Assembly: GCF_003219815.1 (NCBI RefSeq)
Contig: NZ_QJVD01000025.1
Location: 1-64,000 of the forward strand
From: Arthrobacter livingstonensis
GTDB lineage: Bacteria > Actinomycetota > Actinomycetes > Actinomycetales > Micrococcaceae
DNA length: 64,000 nt
Direction of reading: 5' to 3'
Shown here: in pieces, positions 8,403 to 18,541 of the stretch
Layout of the letters: the number at the start of each line of letters is the position of its first letter
Position numbering within the stretch: the first letter of the stretch is position 1
Notes under the pieces: generated by a model
Seen by the model: the letters and a program-made list of their open reading frames with translations, nothing else
Told to the model about the DNA's origin: nothing
The model's database searches: none
Position numbers and translations under genes: made by a program

Positions 8403-8470
8403 AAAATGCCGCCGCTCCCGCAAACTGCCGCCCGTACAGCGGTGGCAAAAAGCAGGAGCGGCGGCATTTT
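8403..8470. terminator. Bidirectional terminator between convergent genes
   Basis: AAAATGCCGCCGCTCC (8403-8418) and GGAGCGGCGGCATTTT (8455-8470) form perfect 16-bp arms ending in T runs on both strands. The 36-nt loop holds a second smaller hairpin around 8425-8446. It lies between the DUF2249 gene (+) and the DUF3151 gene (-). Confidence 0.85.
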
Positions 8471-8480
8471 TCATGGAACC

Positions 8481-8906
8481 TTAAAGCGCGGCCTCGATCG
8501 CGGCCCGCGCGGCCGGGTCGGAGTCGTTCAGGAACGTCGAGATGCGTGCAGCCTCGTCGGACTCGCCGATGGCGCCCGCAGCCCGGCCCAGCGCGTAAAG
8601 CGCCCGCAGGAAGCCGCGGTTGCCCTCATGCGAGAACGGGACCGGACCAGTTCCCTTCCAGCCGTTGCGGCGCAGGGCGTCCAGGCCGCGGTGGTAGCCG
8701 GTGCGTGCATAGGCATAGGACTCAATGGTCCGACCCTCCACGTACGCCTCGTCCGCCAAAATGGCCCACAGCAGGGACGACGTCGGATGGGATGCGGCCA
8801 AGTCAACGGCTTCGTCGCCGGCGGCCAGCCGGGTCTGAACATCCTCCTCGGCCGGGAGCAGTGTGGGCTCGGGGCCCAGGAGGTTCCGGCGGAATTCCTC
8901 GCTCAC
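8481..8906 (-). CDS. DUF3151 family protein
   Basis: About 141 residues beginning SEEFRRNLLGPEPTLLP. It matches the actinobacterial DUF3151 family, including its central Trp/Tyr-rich stretch (TESYAYARTGYHRGLDALR-type sequence) and the conserved PFSHEGNRGFLR segment. The start is taken as GTG 8906, one base after the aldolase stop codon, because the longer frame runs back into the aldolase. Function is unknown. Co-transcription directly downstream of the class II aldolase is a known actinobacterial arrangement and hints at a link with central carbon metabolism. Confidence 0.85.
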   Translation of the reverse strand: MSEEFRRNLLGPEPTLLPAEEDVQTRLAAGDEAVDLAASHPTSSLLWAILADEAYVEGRTIESYAYARTGYHRGLDALRRNGWKGTGPVPFSHEGNRGFLRALYALGRAAGAIGESDEAARISTFLNDSDPAARAAIEAAL

Positions 8907-8907
8907 G

Positions 8908-9930
<1,023 letters not shown>

Positions 9931-10074
9931 GAAAAGCTCCTTGGGGCTAAACGGTACAAAGAGGCGAAGCTGTTGGCCGCCTCCAGCATGGCTACCCCCA
10001 TCCTAGCGATTGCCACCACGGTGTAGAAGAAGATGAAGCCGGCGCCCGCTTTGTGGACTTTACCCGCGCACGAT

Positions 10075-10106
10075 GGCGGGCCCCGGCCTGGGTGCCGGAG
10101 CCCGCC
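10075..10106 (-). terminator. GC-rich stem-loop downstream of the S53 peptidase gene
   Basis: GGCGGGC (10075-10081) pairs with GCCCGCC (10100-10106), and an inner CCGGC/GCCGG stem is separated by a single mismatch. It starts about 38 nt beyond the peptidase stop codon. It has no T-tract, so it may be a processing hairpin or a weak terminator ahead of the aldolase. Confidence 0.5.
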
Positions 10107-10143
10107 TGTGTTGTGGTTTCAGTTTTACCCAGTGCCGGAGGCC

Positions 10144-12171
10144 CTAATGGCCGTAGTTGCCTCCCCCGCCGCCGGGGTGTCTGTGCTGGCTGATGGCCAG
10201 CGCAAACCGGTAGCTCATGCTCCCAACGCCGGTGACATTGTCATATCCCCTGGCCGTGGACAGCGACGAGTCAAGGTCCATGGAAAGCAGGTACTGATTG
10301 CCGCTGTTGGCGCTGGTGTAGGCGAGGACCGGCTGCTCGTGCTGCGGCACTACGTCGGTGAATGCGGTGGTGCGCGCCTTGGCGGTGGCGTAGATGGCCG
10401 GGTTCGCGAAACCGAGCACCTTGCCCGAAACCTGCTGCGCCACCGCCATCTGGCCGGCGGTGAGCGGGCACGCCAGGGACGTGCCGCCGTAGGTCTCGGT
10501 GGTGTATGGATCCGTGGCCAGCGTGGTGTCGTCATTGATCGGGCTGATGCCGACCACGTAGCCGGTGTAGGGGTCCGCCAGTGAGGAGATGTCCGGGACA
10601 ACCCGCATGCCCTTGGCCAGTGAGGATGGCACCGTGCCCTTTTGGTAGTCCGGCTGCGCGAAGATGGCGCTGGTACCGCCGCCGGCCCCGCCGCCGTACA
10701 GGTTCCCGGGGAGGGGGGAGGTGTAGGCGCCGTTGGAGATTTGGTCCAGAATGCCGCCCCAGCCGGTCTCAAATTTGTACGAGCCGTTCCTGTTCACGGC
10801 CAGGCTGGTGCCGCCCACCGCGGTGACCCAGGGGGAACTGGCCGGGAAGTCCGGCGCGGTGTAGCCGAGGTTGATGGTCTCGTCGCCGCTGTCGCCGCTG
10901 GAGTAGTACAGGCCGATGCCTTCACCCGCCGCCTGCAGCTCAAGGTTGACCTGGCCGAAAAGATAGTTGGCCGACACTGCCTCGCCGATGTTGCCGTAGC
11001 TGTTGCTGACAATGTTGGCCAGCTTGCCGTCAAGGATCTTCGAGAGTGCGACGTCGATCCCGGCGTTGCAGTTGTTGCCGCCGACGTAGAGGATCTTGGC
11101 CCCTGGCGCCGTGCCGTGCACGGCGTCAACGTCGAGGGACTGCTCCGGCTGCCAGCCGCTGGGGAACCCACACAGCGCCTCATCCCTGAACTCCCCCGGC
11201 GACGGGACAATTTGCCGGTAGTTGCTCGAGTTCATGGGCGGGAGGCCGTAGGCGGCCGAATAGGTGTTGGCGTCCGCGAGGATGGTCGGCGACGCGTACG
11301 CATCAATGATCGCCACTGTCTGGCCTTTCCCGTCCGGCGCATGCCCGTGGCTGCCGCTGTTCCCCGGCATTGCGCGCACCACGGTGCCCTTGCCGTAGGC
11401 GGACTGGATTTGCTTCGGCGTGTACCCGCAGATGAAGGTCGGGGCCTTGGTCTTGCCGTACGCCTCCGGGATGGTGGTGGTGTTCTGGCCCCAGTAGTTT
11501 GAACACGCGGCTGTCTTCGCCTGCGGGGCGGCACTGCGCGCCCGCGGTGTCGCATTTAGTCCGGAATCCGGGGTGGCGTAGTTCGGGTGTTTTGCCGCGC
11601 CCTGATCAACGGTGATGCCGGAGACGTAGGCAGCGATGGACTTCGGCAGCGTGGGCACCTTCGACGGACCGACAAGGGTCGTGCCCTTGAAATCGTACTT
11701 GTGGAGTTGTGCGCCAAAGACCGAATTCACTTCAGAGGCGCTGCCGCGGAACACCACGTACTGCCTGCTGTCGGGGGTGCCCGTGATCGTCATCCCCTTG
11801 GCCTTCAGGAAGCTGACCACGTTGGCATAGTCGGCTTTGGTGGGCGAGTACCGGGCAATCCACTGCGCCGGGCTCAACGACTTCTGGTACATGCTGCTGC
11901 GGGGGTTGGAGACTTCCCCGGCCAGCGCCTTTGCGCCAGCCGGGTTGCGCAACGGCAGAAACAGTTCGCCTTCCACCGAGGTGTCCGCGGCGGCGGCACC
12001 TTGGTCGTTGGCCGGTTTGGCCCAGCTGGGGACGGCACCGGGGAACGCCGTGTTCGGGGAAGGCGGGGTCGCCATGGCACCCGCACTTCCCATGGCCGCG
12101 ACGCAGGCTGTGGCCGCGCCGATGGCCAGGATCCTGGCAATGTTTCTTGGGAATTTGAACAAAGTTCTCAT
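10144..12171 (-). CDS. Secreted S53 (sedolisin/kumamolisin-type) serine-carboxyl peptidase
   Basis: About 675 residues. A Sec signal peptide (residues about 8-36, ending near GAMATPP) is followed by the pro-kumamolisin activation domain (about 40-215) and the S53 catalytic domain. The Glu/Asp pair is in PEQSLDVDAVHG near 340, the oxyanion Asp in SSGDSGDE near 425, and the nucleophile Ser in GGTSLACPL near 560. A calcium-site type sequence (FTDVV, then NVTGVGS) is near the C-terminus. S53 enzymes are secreted endopeptidases usually active at acid pH. ATG 12171 is chosen because GAAAGAG precedes it; the longer frame adds an unconvincing 14-residue extension. It appears to be a stand-alone gene. 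Confidence 0.92.
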   Translation of the reverse strand: MRTLFKFPRNIARILAIGAATACVAAMGSAGAMATPPSPNTAFPGAVPSWAKPANDQGAAAADTSVEGELFLPLRNPAGAKALAGEVSNPRSSMYQKSLSPAQWIARYSPTKADYANVVSFLKAKGMTITGTPDSRQYVVFRGSASEVNSVFGAQLHKYDFKGTTLVGPSKVPTLPKSIAAYVSGITVDQGAAKHPNYATPDSGLNATPRARSAAPQAKTAACSNYWGQNTTTIPEAYGKTKAPTFICGYTPKQIQSAYGKGTVVRAMPGNSGSHGHAPDGKGQTVAIIDAYASPTILADANTYSAAYGLPPMNSSNYRQIVPSPGEFRDEALCGFPSGWQPEQSLDVDAVHGTAPGAKILYVGGNNCNAGIDVALSKILDGKLANIVSNSYGNIGEAVSANYLFGQVNLELQAAGEGIGLYYSSGDSGDETINLGYTAPDFPASSPWVTAVGGTSLAVNRNGSYKFETGWGGILDQISNGAYTSPLPGNLYGGGAGGGTSAIFAQPDYQKGTVPSSLAKGMRVVPDISSLADPYTGYVVGISPINDDTTLATDPYTTETYGGTSLACPLTAGQMAVAQQVSGKVLGFANPAIYATAKARTTAFTDVVPQHEQPVLAYTSANSGNQYLLSMDLDSSLSTARGYDNVTGVGSMSYRFALAISQHRHPGGGGGNYGH

Positions 12172-12276
12172 TTGAACTCTTTCACCGGTCGGGCACCCTA
12201 TGCGCCCGCACAAGCCCGAGCCTAAACCCGCTGTGTTTTTGCTGGCTAGGGTCTGGGAAGAATCTATGATTTTTAT

Positions 12277-12945
12277 TTAGGGTACCTTCTGGCTGAAAAC
12301 GTGCCGGCGGATCCAGGCGTGCATGGCAATGCCGGCCGCCGAGGCGGCATTGATCGAGCGGGTGGAGCCGAACTGTTCAATTGACAGCGTGGCCTGCGCG
12401 GCGGCGTGCACTTCCTCGCTGAGTCCGGGACCCTCCTGTCCAAAGACCAGCACGCAGTTGCGCGGCAGCTCATACGTCTCAAGCTTTTCGGAATCGGGGA
12501 AAATGTCGATGCCGATGATGGCCAGCCCCTCACCTTGTGCCCAGGCGACAAACTCGTCCACGGTGGGGTGGTGGCGGACATGCTGGTAGCGGTCGGTGAC
12601 CATGGCGCCGCGGCGGTTCCACCGGCGTCGTCCGATGATGTGCACTTCCTTGGCCAGGAACGCGTTGGCGGTGCGCACCACGGTGCCGATGTTCATGTCG
12701 TGCTGCCAGTTTTCGATGGCGATGTGGAAGTCGTGGCGGCGCGTGTCCAGTTCGGCGATGATGGCCTCCATCGTCCAGTAGCGGTACTGGTCCAGGACGT
12801 TGCGGCGGTCGCCCCCGGCCAACAGTTCCGGATCCCACTGGGCGCCCTCGGGCAGCTCGCCCTCCCACGGACCCACGCCCACCTCATGGTGAAGTTCCGG
12901 GTGGTCAACGGATTCTGCGGCGGGGATCTCGGCGGGAGGTGTCAC
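12277..12945 (-). CDS. TrmH/SpoU-family RNA 2'-O-ribose methyltransferase
   Basis: A 222-residue SPOUT methyltransferase that should methylate a ribose 2'-OH in tRNA or rRNA using S-adenosylmethionine. All three SpoU motifs are visible: NIGTVVRTANAF, CVLVFGQEGPGLS and the knot-forming LSIEQFGSTRSINAASAAG. Upstream of the catalytic domain is a 55-residue acidic N-terminal stretch. GTG 12945 has TAAAAT at 12952-12957 and a 6-nt gap, fitting a leaderless start. The precise RNA target cannot be deduced. It is divergent from the HAD phosphatase. Confidence 0.9.
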   Translation of the reverse strand: MTPPAEIPAAESVDHPELHHEVGVGPWEGELPEGAQWDPELLAGGDRRNVLDQYRYWTMEAIIAELDTRRHDFHIAIENWQHDMNIGTVVRTANAFLAKEVHIIGRRRWNRRGAMVTDRYQHVRHHPTVDEFVAWAQGEGLAIIGIDIFPDSEKLETYELPRNCVLVFGQEGPGLSEEVHAAAQATLSIEQFGSTRSINAASAAGIAMHAWIRRHVFSQKVP

Positions 12946-13056
12946 CGTCCAATTTTAGCCGTTCGGCCGACATCGCAGTGACGCCGTCTGCATGGGCGGC
13001 GCGGGCCGTACATCTGAGAGACTGATGCCAGGATAACAACGTCACCAGGAGGCACC

Positions 13057-13851
13057 ATGAACAAGCTGAGCAACCGCACGCCCGCTGACATTGAATGCTG
13101 GCTCACCGACATGGACGGCGTGCTGGTCCATGAGAACCAGGCCGTCCCCGGTGCGGCTGAGCTGATCCAGCGCTGGGTGGACACATCCCGGCGCTTTCTG
13201 GTGCTGACGAACAATTCCATCTACACCCCGCGGGACCTCGCCGCCCGGCTGCACGCCTCCGGGCTGGAGGTGCCCGAGGAGAACCTCTGGACGTCAGCGC
13301 TGGCCACGGCCCAGTTCCTCAAGTCCCAGATGCCACACGGGCGGGCGTTCGTGATTGGCGAGGCCGGGCTGACGACGGCGCTGCACGAGGCCGGCTTCAT
13401 CCTCACCGACCAAAACCCCGACTATGTGGTGCTGGGCGAGACCCGCACGTATTCCTTTGAGGCGATCACCCGCGCCATCCGGCTCATCGGCGACGGCGCA
13501 CGCTTCATCGCCACCAACCCGGATGCCACGGGCCCGTCCGCGGAAGGTCCGCTGCCGGCCACCGGCGCCATCGCCGCCCTGATCACCAAGGCCACCAACC
13601 GCGAGCCCTACGTTGTGGGCAAGCCGAACCCCATGATGTTTCGCTCCGCCATGAACCGGATTGAGGCCCACTCGGAGACCACGGCGATGATCGGGGACCG
13701 GATGGACACCGACATCATCGCCGGCATGGAGGCCGGCCTGCACACGGTGCTGGTCTTCACCGGCATCACCCAGCCGGAAGACATTGACGCCTATCCGTTC
13801 CGGCCGGACCAGGTACTAGGTTCCGTGGCGGACCTGATCGCCCACATCTAA
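13057..13851 (+). CDS. HAD-IIA family (NagD-like) sugar or nucleotide phosphatase
   Basis: A 264-residue HAD hydrolase with all four motifs: DMDGVLVHEN (motif I, nucleophile Asp), VLTNNS (motif II), GKPNPMMF (motif III Lys) and MIGDRMDTDI (motif IV acidic pair). The large C2-type cap between motifs II and III places it in subfamily IIA with NagD and p-nitrophenylphosphatase. It is probably a cytoplasmic phosphatase of small phosphorylated metabolites; the substrate is unknown. An excellent AGGAGG ribosome site lies 5 nt before ATG 13057. Confidence 0.92.
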   Translation: MNKLSNRTPADIECWLTDMDGVLVHENQAVPGAAELIQRWVDTSRRFLVLTNNSIYTPRDLAARLHASGLEVPEENLWTSALATAQFLKSQMPHGRAFVIGEAGLTTALHEAGFILTDQNPDYVVLGETRTYSFEAITRAIRLIGDGARFIATNPDATGPSAEGPLPATGAIAALITKATNREPYVVGKPNPMMFRSAMNRIEAHSETTAMIGDRMDTDIIAGMEAGLHTVLVFTGITQPEDIDAYPFRPDQVLGSVADLIAHI

Positions 13852-14047
13852 CGTCCTGTCCCGCGGGCTGCCAGGAACCAATAAAGAGGTCGGAGAAAGC
13901 CACGCCGTACGACCGGCAATTGTACTGGTATGGGCAACCAAAAGGACGTTCTAACACCAGTTTCAGCAGCTGTCACCAGTTCAACCGGCAGCCCACACCG
14001 GAAACCGCTGGAATCCCCTAGCCGCGGGCACCGTGCTGAGGAGTCGC

Positions 14048-14674
14048 CTACGCCAGAAGTTGTCCGCCGGAAGCCTCCAGGTAGCAGGTCCCGCACAGTG
14101 ACTCGTACCAGACGTCCGCACCGTCAATGGCCACCTGGTCCCCGTCAAACACCACTTTGTCACCCACGCGGCGGGTGTTGAAAACGGCCTTGCGGCCACA
14201 GCGGCAGATGGTCTTGAGCTCCTCCAGGGAATGGGCAATCTCGAGCAGCCGGGCCGAGCCGGGGAACGCCCGGGTGCGGAAGTCCGTGCGGAGCCCGTAG
14301 GCGATGACCGGGATACGGTCCAGGACGGCGATGCGGAACAGGTCATCGACCTGCCCCGGCGTCAGGAACTGGGCCTCGTCAATGAGCAGGCAGGCCACTG
14401 GCGGGACCTGGACGTGTTCCAGCAGGGCGTCGGGATCGTCGCCAGCGGCGTGGGCTGCATAGACCGCGCGGGCGTCGTCGTCGGGCTGGATGAGGAAGTC
14501 CACGCTGCGGTTCATGCCGAGGCGGGACTCAATTTCCCCGGCGCCCTTGGTGTCGATCCCGGGTTTGGCCAGCAGCACCCGCTGCCCGCGTTCCTCGTAG
14601 TTGTACGCCACCTGCAGCAGACCGGTCGACTTGCCGGAATTCATGGCGCCATGTCGGAAATACAACTTCGACAA
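14048..14674 (-). CDS. tdk: Thymidine kinase
   Basis: A 208-residue class II thymidine kinase, salvaging thymidine to dTMP with ATP in the cytoplasm. It shows the P-loop GAMNSGKST (residues 9-17), the Walker-B-like LLIDEAQFL, and the lasso-domain zinc cysteines in CRCGRKAVF and LCGTC. The start codon is TTG at 14674, supported by GAAAGGACC upstream; there is no ATG nearby that keeps the P-loop. It may be cotranscribed with pyrE, which lies upstream in the operon direction only by orientation (the order on the minus strand is pyrE then tdk). Confidence 0.95.
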   Translation of the reverse strand: MSKLYFRHGAMNSGKSTGLLQVAYNYEERGQRVLLAKPGIDTKGAGEIESRLGMNRSVDFLIQPDDDARAVYAAHAAGDDPDALLEHVQVPPVACLLIDEAQFLTPGQVDDLFRIAVLDRIPVIAYGLRTDFRTRAFPGSARLLEIAHSLEELKTICRCGRKAVFNTRRVGDKVVFDGDQVAIDGADVWYESLCGTCYLEASGGQLLA

Positions 14675-14742
14675 AACGGTCCTTTCAAGTGTTGCGTGGT
14701 TGCAAAGTGCCCGGTCGCCGCCGGGTTCTCGACAGGCAAGCG

Positions 14743-15309
14743 TCAGTCGAGGCCGAGTTCGTCCTTGCCGAATGCGAACAGGTACGGGACGCCTGCCTCG
14801 GTTTCGATGCGCTCCTTGGCGCCGGTGTCGCGGTCCACGATCACGGCGACGGCCTTGATGTTGCCCCCGGCCTTGCGCACGGCTTCCACCGCAGTCAGGG
14901 CGGAGCCGCCGGTGGTGGAGGTGTCCTCGAGGACCACCACGTCGCGCCCGTCGACGCCGGGGCCCTCGACTTGGCGGCCCATTCCGTAGGACTTTTGCGC
15001 CTTGCGCACCACGAACGCGTCGATGTCCCGGCCGGCGTCGGCCGCTGCATGCATCAGGGCAGTGCCGACGGGGTCCGCGCCCATGGTCAGGCCGCCGGCG
15101 GTCTCAAACTCGATGCCGGCGTCGTCCAGCATGGCGAGCATGACGCGGCCGGCCAGGCGTGAGGCCTCGTGGTGGAGGGTGATGCGGCGCAGGTCGATGT
15201 AGTAATCGGCCTCCTTGCCGGAGGAGAGGATCACCAAGCCGTGGACCACGGCCAGTTCCTTGATGAGTTCGAGCAGGCGGGCGCGGTCGGCAGCGAGTGT
15301 CTGGGTCAT
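14743..15309 (-). CDS. pyrE: Orotate phosphoribosyltransferase
   Basis: A 188-residue enzyme converting orotate plus PRPP to OMP in pyrimidine synthesis. The PRPP-binding motif VVVLEDTSTTGGSALTA is intact and the N-terminal SSGKEADYYIDLR matches the orotate-binding region. ATG 15309 is favoured because TAGAAT at 15317-15322 lies 7 nt upstream, a leaderless arrangement; an ATG three codons earlier is embedded in that box. The window shows no other pyr genes, so pyrE is detached from the main pyrimidine operon. Confidence 0.95.
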   Translation of the reverse strand: MTQTLAADRARLLELIKELAVVHGLVILSSGKEADYYIDLRRITLHHEASRLAGRVMLAMLDDAGIEFETAGGLTMGADPVGTALMHAAADAGRDIDAFVVRKAQKSYGMGRQVEGPGVDGRDVVVLEDTSTTGGSALTAVEAVRKAGGNIKAVAVIVDRDTGAKERIETEAGVPYLFAFGKDELGLD

Positions 15310-15383
15310 GGCTCCCATTCTAAATGGTTCGCCGACAGGGCGCCTGTTCTGCGCACGACTCACCACGGGCCGTGCGCACGACG

Positions 15384-15424
15384 CCGTTCTGCGCGCCACC
15401 CGATGTGAGTGGCGCGCAGAACGG
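15384..15424. terminator. Perfect 16-bp inverted repeat downstream of the ABC importer operon
   Basis: CCGTTCTGCGCGCCAC (15384-15399) and its exact complement (15409-15424) flank a 9-nt loop. It lies 30 nt beyond the stop of the substrate-binding protein gene and ahead of pyrE. No T-tract follows on the minus strand. A partly similar half (GTTCTGCGCACGAC) lies just to the left, near 15347-15360, so the hairpin may derive from a larger repeat. Confidence 0.6.
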
Positions 15425-15453
15425 GACAGGATTGTTAAGTTTTGCTTTCCGGC

Positions 15454-16548
15454 CTACCCGTCGGCGCCGGCCGGCGTCGTGGTGGTGGTGAAACCCTCCA
15501 ACTTGTTCGCGGCAATCGCGTACTTGTTGTTGAACGTCCCTGGGATGGTGACCTTGGAGGTGTCCACGCCGTTCCCCTTCTCCATGGCGAAGATGACCTT
15601 CGGTCCGCCGGCAGGCATGAGGCCGTCCGGCAGGAACTGCCCCTTGTCAGTGGTCAACCCGGCAATGTACTGCTCCTTGCTGATGGTGCTGTTCTGGACG
15701 TATGACGCCGGCAGCTTGTTCGCGATGTCCGCTGCCGAGTGCGTGTCGATCCAATGCATGGTGGCGACCAGTGCGTCCACCACCTTTTGGGCGGCGTCCT
15801 CGTGATCCTTCACCCAGCTCGCATTGGCCAGGAGTCCTGCCGCAGGCCAGTCGCCGCCGAGTGTCTTGGTGGCGCCGGCCGCGGTGGCCAGGTCAACGGC
15901 GGTGTAGGCGAGCTTCTTGCTCTCCAAGGCACCGACTGTGGGCTGGGTGGTCATGACGCAGTCCGCGGACTTGCGCTGGATGGCGGCGATGGCGGTTGAT
16001 CCGGCTCCGACGGCGAGGGTGTGGTAATCCTTCTTCGTCAGGCCGGCCTTGGAGGCGACAAACTGGGTCAGCTCGTCAGTGCCGGAGCCCAGGTCGGTGA
16101 CACCCATCGTCTTGCCCTTGAAGTCCGCCGGCGAGTGGACGCCGCTGTCATTGCCGCACATGATGCGTTCTCCCGGCGCACCGGAGAGCTGGACCAGGTT
16201 GATGACGTCTTTGCCCTTGGCCTGGAAGTCGACGGTGTGGACGTACCAGGCGCCGGCCATGTCCACCTGCCCGGAGGCCATGGCGTCCTCGGCACCCACG
16301 CCGCCGTTTTGCTCCGTGGAAAGCTCCACGTTCACGCCGTACTTCTTGTAGAAACCCAGCTGCTGGGCGAGTTCGTAAGGCAGGTAAATCTGCTTGTCGA
16401 TGCCGCCCACCATCATCTTGACCGTGGGGAGGGATGCGGAGCCGGCGTTGGCCCCGTTGCTGCCGCCGGTGCCACCGCCGCCGCAGGCAGCGAGGCTGAG
16501 CGCCAGTGCTCCGGTGGCTGCAACCGCGTAGATCTTGTGCTTGACCAT
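15454..16548 (-). CDS. NitT/TauT-type ABC substrate-binding lipoprotein
   Basis: A 364-residue lipoprotein; the lipobox LSLAAC places the lipidated Cys at residue 22, followed by a Gly-rich linker. The mature domain has the SsuA/TauA/NMT1-like start VKMMVGGIDKQIYLPYELA and the GQVDMAGAWY and GKTMGVTDLGSGT segments typical of binding proteins for nitrate, sulfonates, taurine or thiamine precursors. It should capture an organic anion outside the membrane and deliver it to the permease and ATPase encoded upstream in the same operon. The true ligand is unknown. It ends at a strong inverted repeat. Confidence 0.9.
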   Translation of the reverse strand: MVKHKIYAVAATGALALSLAACGGGGTGGSNGANAGSASLPTVKMMVGGIDKQIYLPYELAQQLGFYKKYGVNVELSTEQNGGVGAEDAMASGQVDMAGAWYVHTVDFQAKGKDVINLVQLSGAPGERIMCGNDSGVHSPADFKGKTMGVTDLGSGTDELTQFVASKAGLTKKDYHTLAVGAGSTAIAAIQRKSADCVMTTQPTVGALESKKLAYTAVDLATAAGATKTLGGDWPAAGLLANASWVKDHEDAAQKVVDALVATMHWIDTHSAADIANKLPASYVQNSTISKEQYIAGLTTDKGQFLPDGLMPAGGPKVIFAMEKGNGVDTSKVTIPGTFNNKYAIAANKLEGFTTTTTPAGADG

Positions 16549-16615
16549 GATTTTTCCTTATTGTTTATCCCGGAATTCCGGGTGTTTGCCTAATTAAGTG
16601 AATGAAACGCGGTTC

Positions 16616-17488
16616 TCAGATCGCCTGTGCCTCGGAACGGCTCGGCGGCCGCCATTTCAGCAGCGAATGCTCCAGCAGGCTGATGAGATATTCCGCGCCG
16701 AGTGTGATGACCGCGATGATGACCATGCAGGCGAAGACCGTGTTGGGGTCGAATGTCCCCTGTGCCTGGCTGATGATCAGCCCGACGCCGTGCTGGGCGC
16801 CGAGGACCTCGGCAACGAGTGCGCCGATGATGGCGAAGCCGAACGCCGTGTGCAGGCTGGCGATGATCCAGGTCATGGCGGACGGGATGGTCACGTGCAT
16901 GGCCACCTGAAGCGGCGAGGCCCCCAGGACGCGGACGTTCGAGATCAGGTTCTGGTCCACCTCGCGGACGCCCTGGAAGGCGTTGAAGAAGACCACGAAG
17001 AACACGAGGACTGCGGCCAGCAGGACCTTGGGGCCCATGCCGAGACCGAAGGCAACGATGAAGATCGAGCCAAGGACAATTCGGGGAATTGAGTTCACAA
17101 TCCGGATGTAGGGGCCCACGACCTCTGACAGGTACCTGTTGGAGCCCAGGAGTATCCCCAGCACGACGCCGGTGAGCGTGCCAAGCAGGAAGCCCAGCAA
17201 TGCTTCCTGAACCGTGATCCACAGGTTTTCCCAAATGGAACCGAAGGCCGTGCCATCCCTGAAGAGCGTGACCAGGCTGTTCCAGACTTCGGTCGGCTGG
17301 CCGAAGAAGAACTTGTCGACCCAGCCGACCGCAGTGAACCACTGCCAGCCACCGATGACGACCACGGCGAGCAGGATCCGGCCGACCCATATCCAGGTCC
17401 GCCGGCGTGTGACGGTGCGTCGGGCCGCGGACTTGAGTTCGGCCTCCTGCTCATGAACCAGGGGTGCGTTATGCGTCAGCGATGTCAT
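16616..17488 (-). CDS. NitT/TauT-type ABC permease (SsuC-like)
   Basis: A 290-residue inner-membrane subunit with six hydrophobic segments after a 35-residue polar N-terminus. The BPD-type EAA loop is visible as YFFNAFQGVREVDQNLISNVRVLG-like sequence (FFNAFQGVREVDQ) near residue 185, the contact site for the ATPase. SsuC/TauC relatives import sulfonates or similar anions. Its start overlaps the ATPase stop by 4 bp, so the genes are translationally coupled. Confidence 0.92.
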   Translation of the reverse strand: MTSLTHNAPLVHEQEAELKSAARRTVTRRRTWIWVGRILLAVVVIGGWQWFTAVGWVDKFFFGQPTEVWNSLVTLFRDGTAFGSIWENLWITVQEALLGFLLGTLTGVVLGILLGSNRYLSEVVGPYIRIVNSIPRIVLGSIFIVAFGLGMGPKVLLAAVLVFFVVFFNAFQGVREVDQNLISNVRVLGASPLQVAMHVTIPSAMTWIIASLHTAFGFAIIGALVAEVLGAQHGVGLIISQAQGTFDPNTVFACMVIIAVITLGAEYLISLLEHSLLKWRPPSRSEAQAI

Positions 17489-18363
17489 GCTGGTACACCT
17501 GCCGTCTGCTGGTAGGCCCGGGTGACCTCGTCCTTGAGGGAGGCCCAGATCTGCCCCTGCAGTTCCAGGAAACGCTCTTCGTGGCGGATTTGCTGGACGT
17601 CCCCCCGGGGCCGGGGCAGGTCAATGTCGAAGACATTCTTGATGGCGCCCGGGCTGCTGGTCATGATGACCACCTTGTCGGCGAGCGCCACCGCCTCATC
17701 CAGGTCGTGCGTGATGAACAGGACCGTGGGGCGAAGGCCCTCCCAGAGCTGCAGCAGTTCGTTCTGCATGATCGCCTTGGTCTGCACGTCGAGCGCGCCG
17801 AACGGCTCGTCCATCAGCAGGATCCTCGGGTTGTTGATCAGCGCGGCCGCCATGGCGACGCGCTTGCGCATGCCGCCGGAAAGCTGGTGGGGGTAGCGGT
17901 CCTCGAAGCCGGACAGGCCAACGCGCCGCAGCCAGTCCATGGCGAGCTCGGTGGCCTCCCGCTTGGGCGTGCCGAGCAGGACCGGCCCAATCAGCACATT
18001 GTTCAGGACGGTCTTCCAGGGGAAAAGCGCGTCCGCCTGGAACATGTAGCTCACGCCGTTGGTGATGCCGTCGACGGTCTGGCCGCCGACGCTCACGGAG
18101 CCGACGCTTGGCCGCTCCAGGCCCGAGACCTGCGCCAGGGTGGTCGACTTGCCGCAGCCGGTTGGCCCCACGATGGCGCAAAACTGGCCCGGTTCGACGG
18201 TGAGCGAGACGTCACGGATGGCCGTGAACGTCTCGCCCTTCGGAGTGAGGTAGCGCTTGGTCAGGCCATGGATTTCGATGCGTCCCGCATCTTCCCCGCC
18301 CCCACCGCCGCCCTGGTCCGTGGGCGTGTGGCCCCTTCTGTGTAAATCTGACACCGTTGTCAC
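17485..18363 (-). CDS. NitT/TauT-type ABC ATPase (SsuB/TauB-like)
   Basis: A 292-residue ATP-binding subunit with Walker A GPTGCGKST, Q-loop in SYMFQADALFPWK, signature LSGGMRKRVAMA and Walker B ILLMDEPFGALD, followed by the H-loop LFITHDLDEA. It energises the importer with the downstream permease and lipoprotein. GTG 18363 has GGAAGGG 5 nt upstream. The operon is divergent from a two-component system; the 178-bp gap presumably holds both promoters. Confidence 0.93.
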   Translation of the reverse strand: MTTVSDLHRRGHTPTDQGGGGGGEDAGRIEIHGLTKRYLTPKGETFTAIRDVSLTVEPGQFCAIVGPTGCGKSTTLAQVSGLERPSVGSVSVGGQTVDGITNGVSYMFQADALFPWKTVLNNVLIGPVLLGTPKREATELAMDWLRRVGLSGFEDRYPHQLSGGMRKRVAMAAALINNPRILLMDEPFGALDVQTKAIMQNELLQLWEGLRPTVLFITHDLDEAVALADKVVIMTSSPGAIKNVFDIDLPRPRGDVQQIRHEERFLELQGQIWASLKDEVTRAYQQTAGVPA

Positions 18364-18541
18364 TGGTTCCCTTCCTAAGTTTTGTTCGCGTACGTGAGTC
18401 GGATCACATAAACTATGTCGAGCTTAGAAAGAGACGGTCAGTGCCAAAAGACTTCAGTAAGTTGTGCAACTTATCCGCAAAAGTGCATGTTTTGTGCATT
18501 TTCTGCAACGCGCTTCCAGCCCCGTCGGGAGAACGGCTCCG

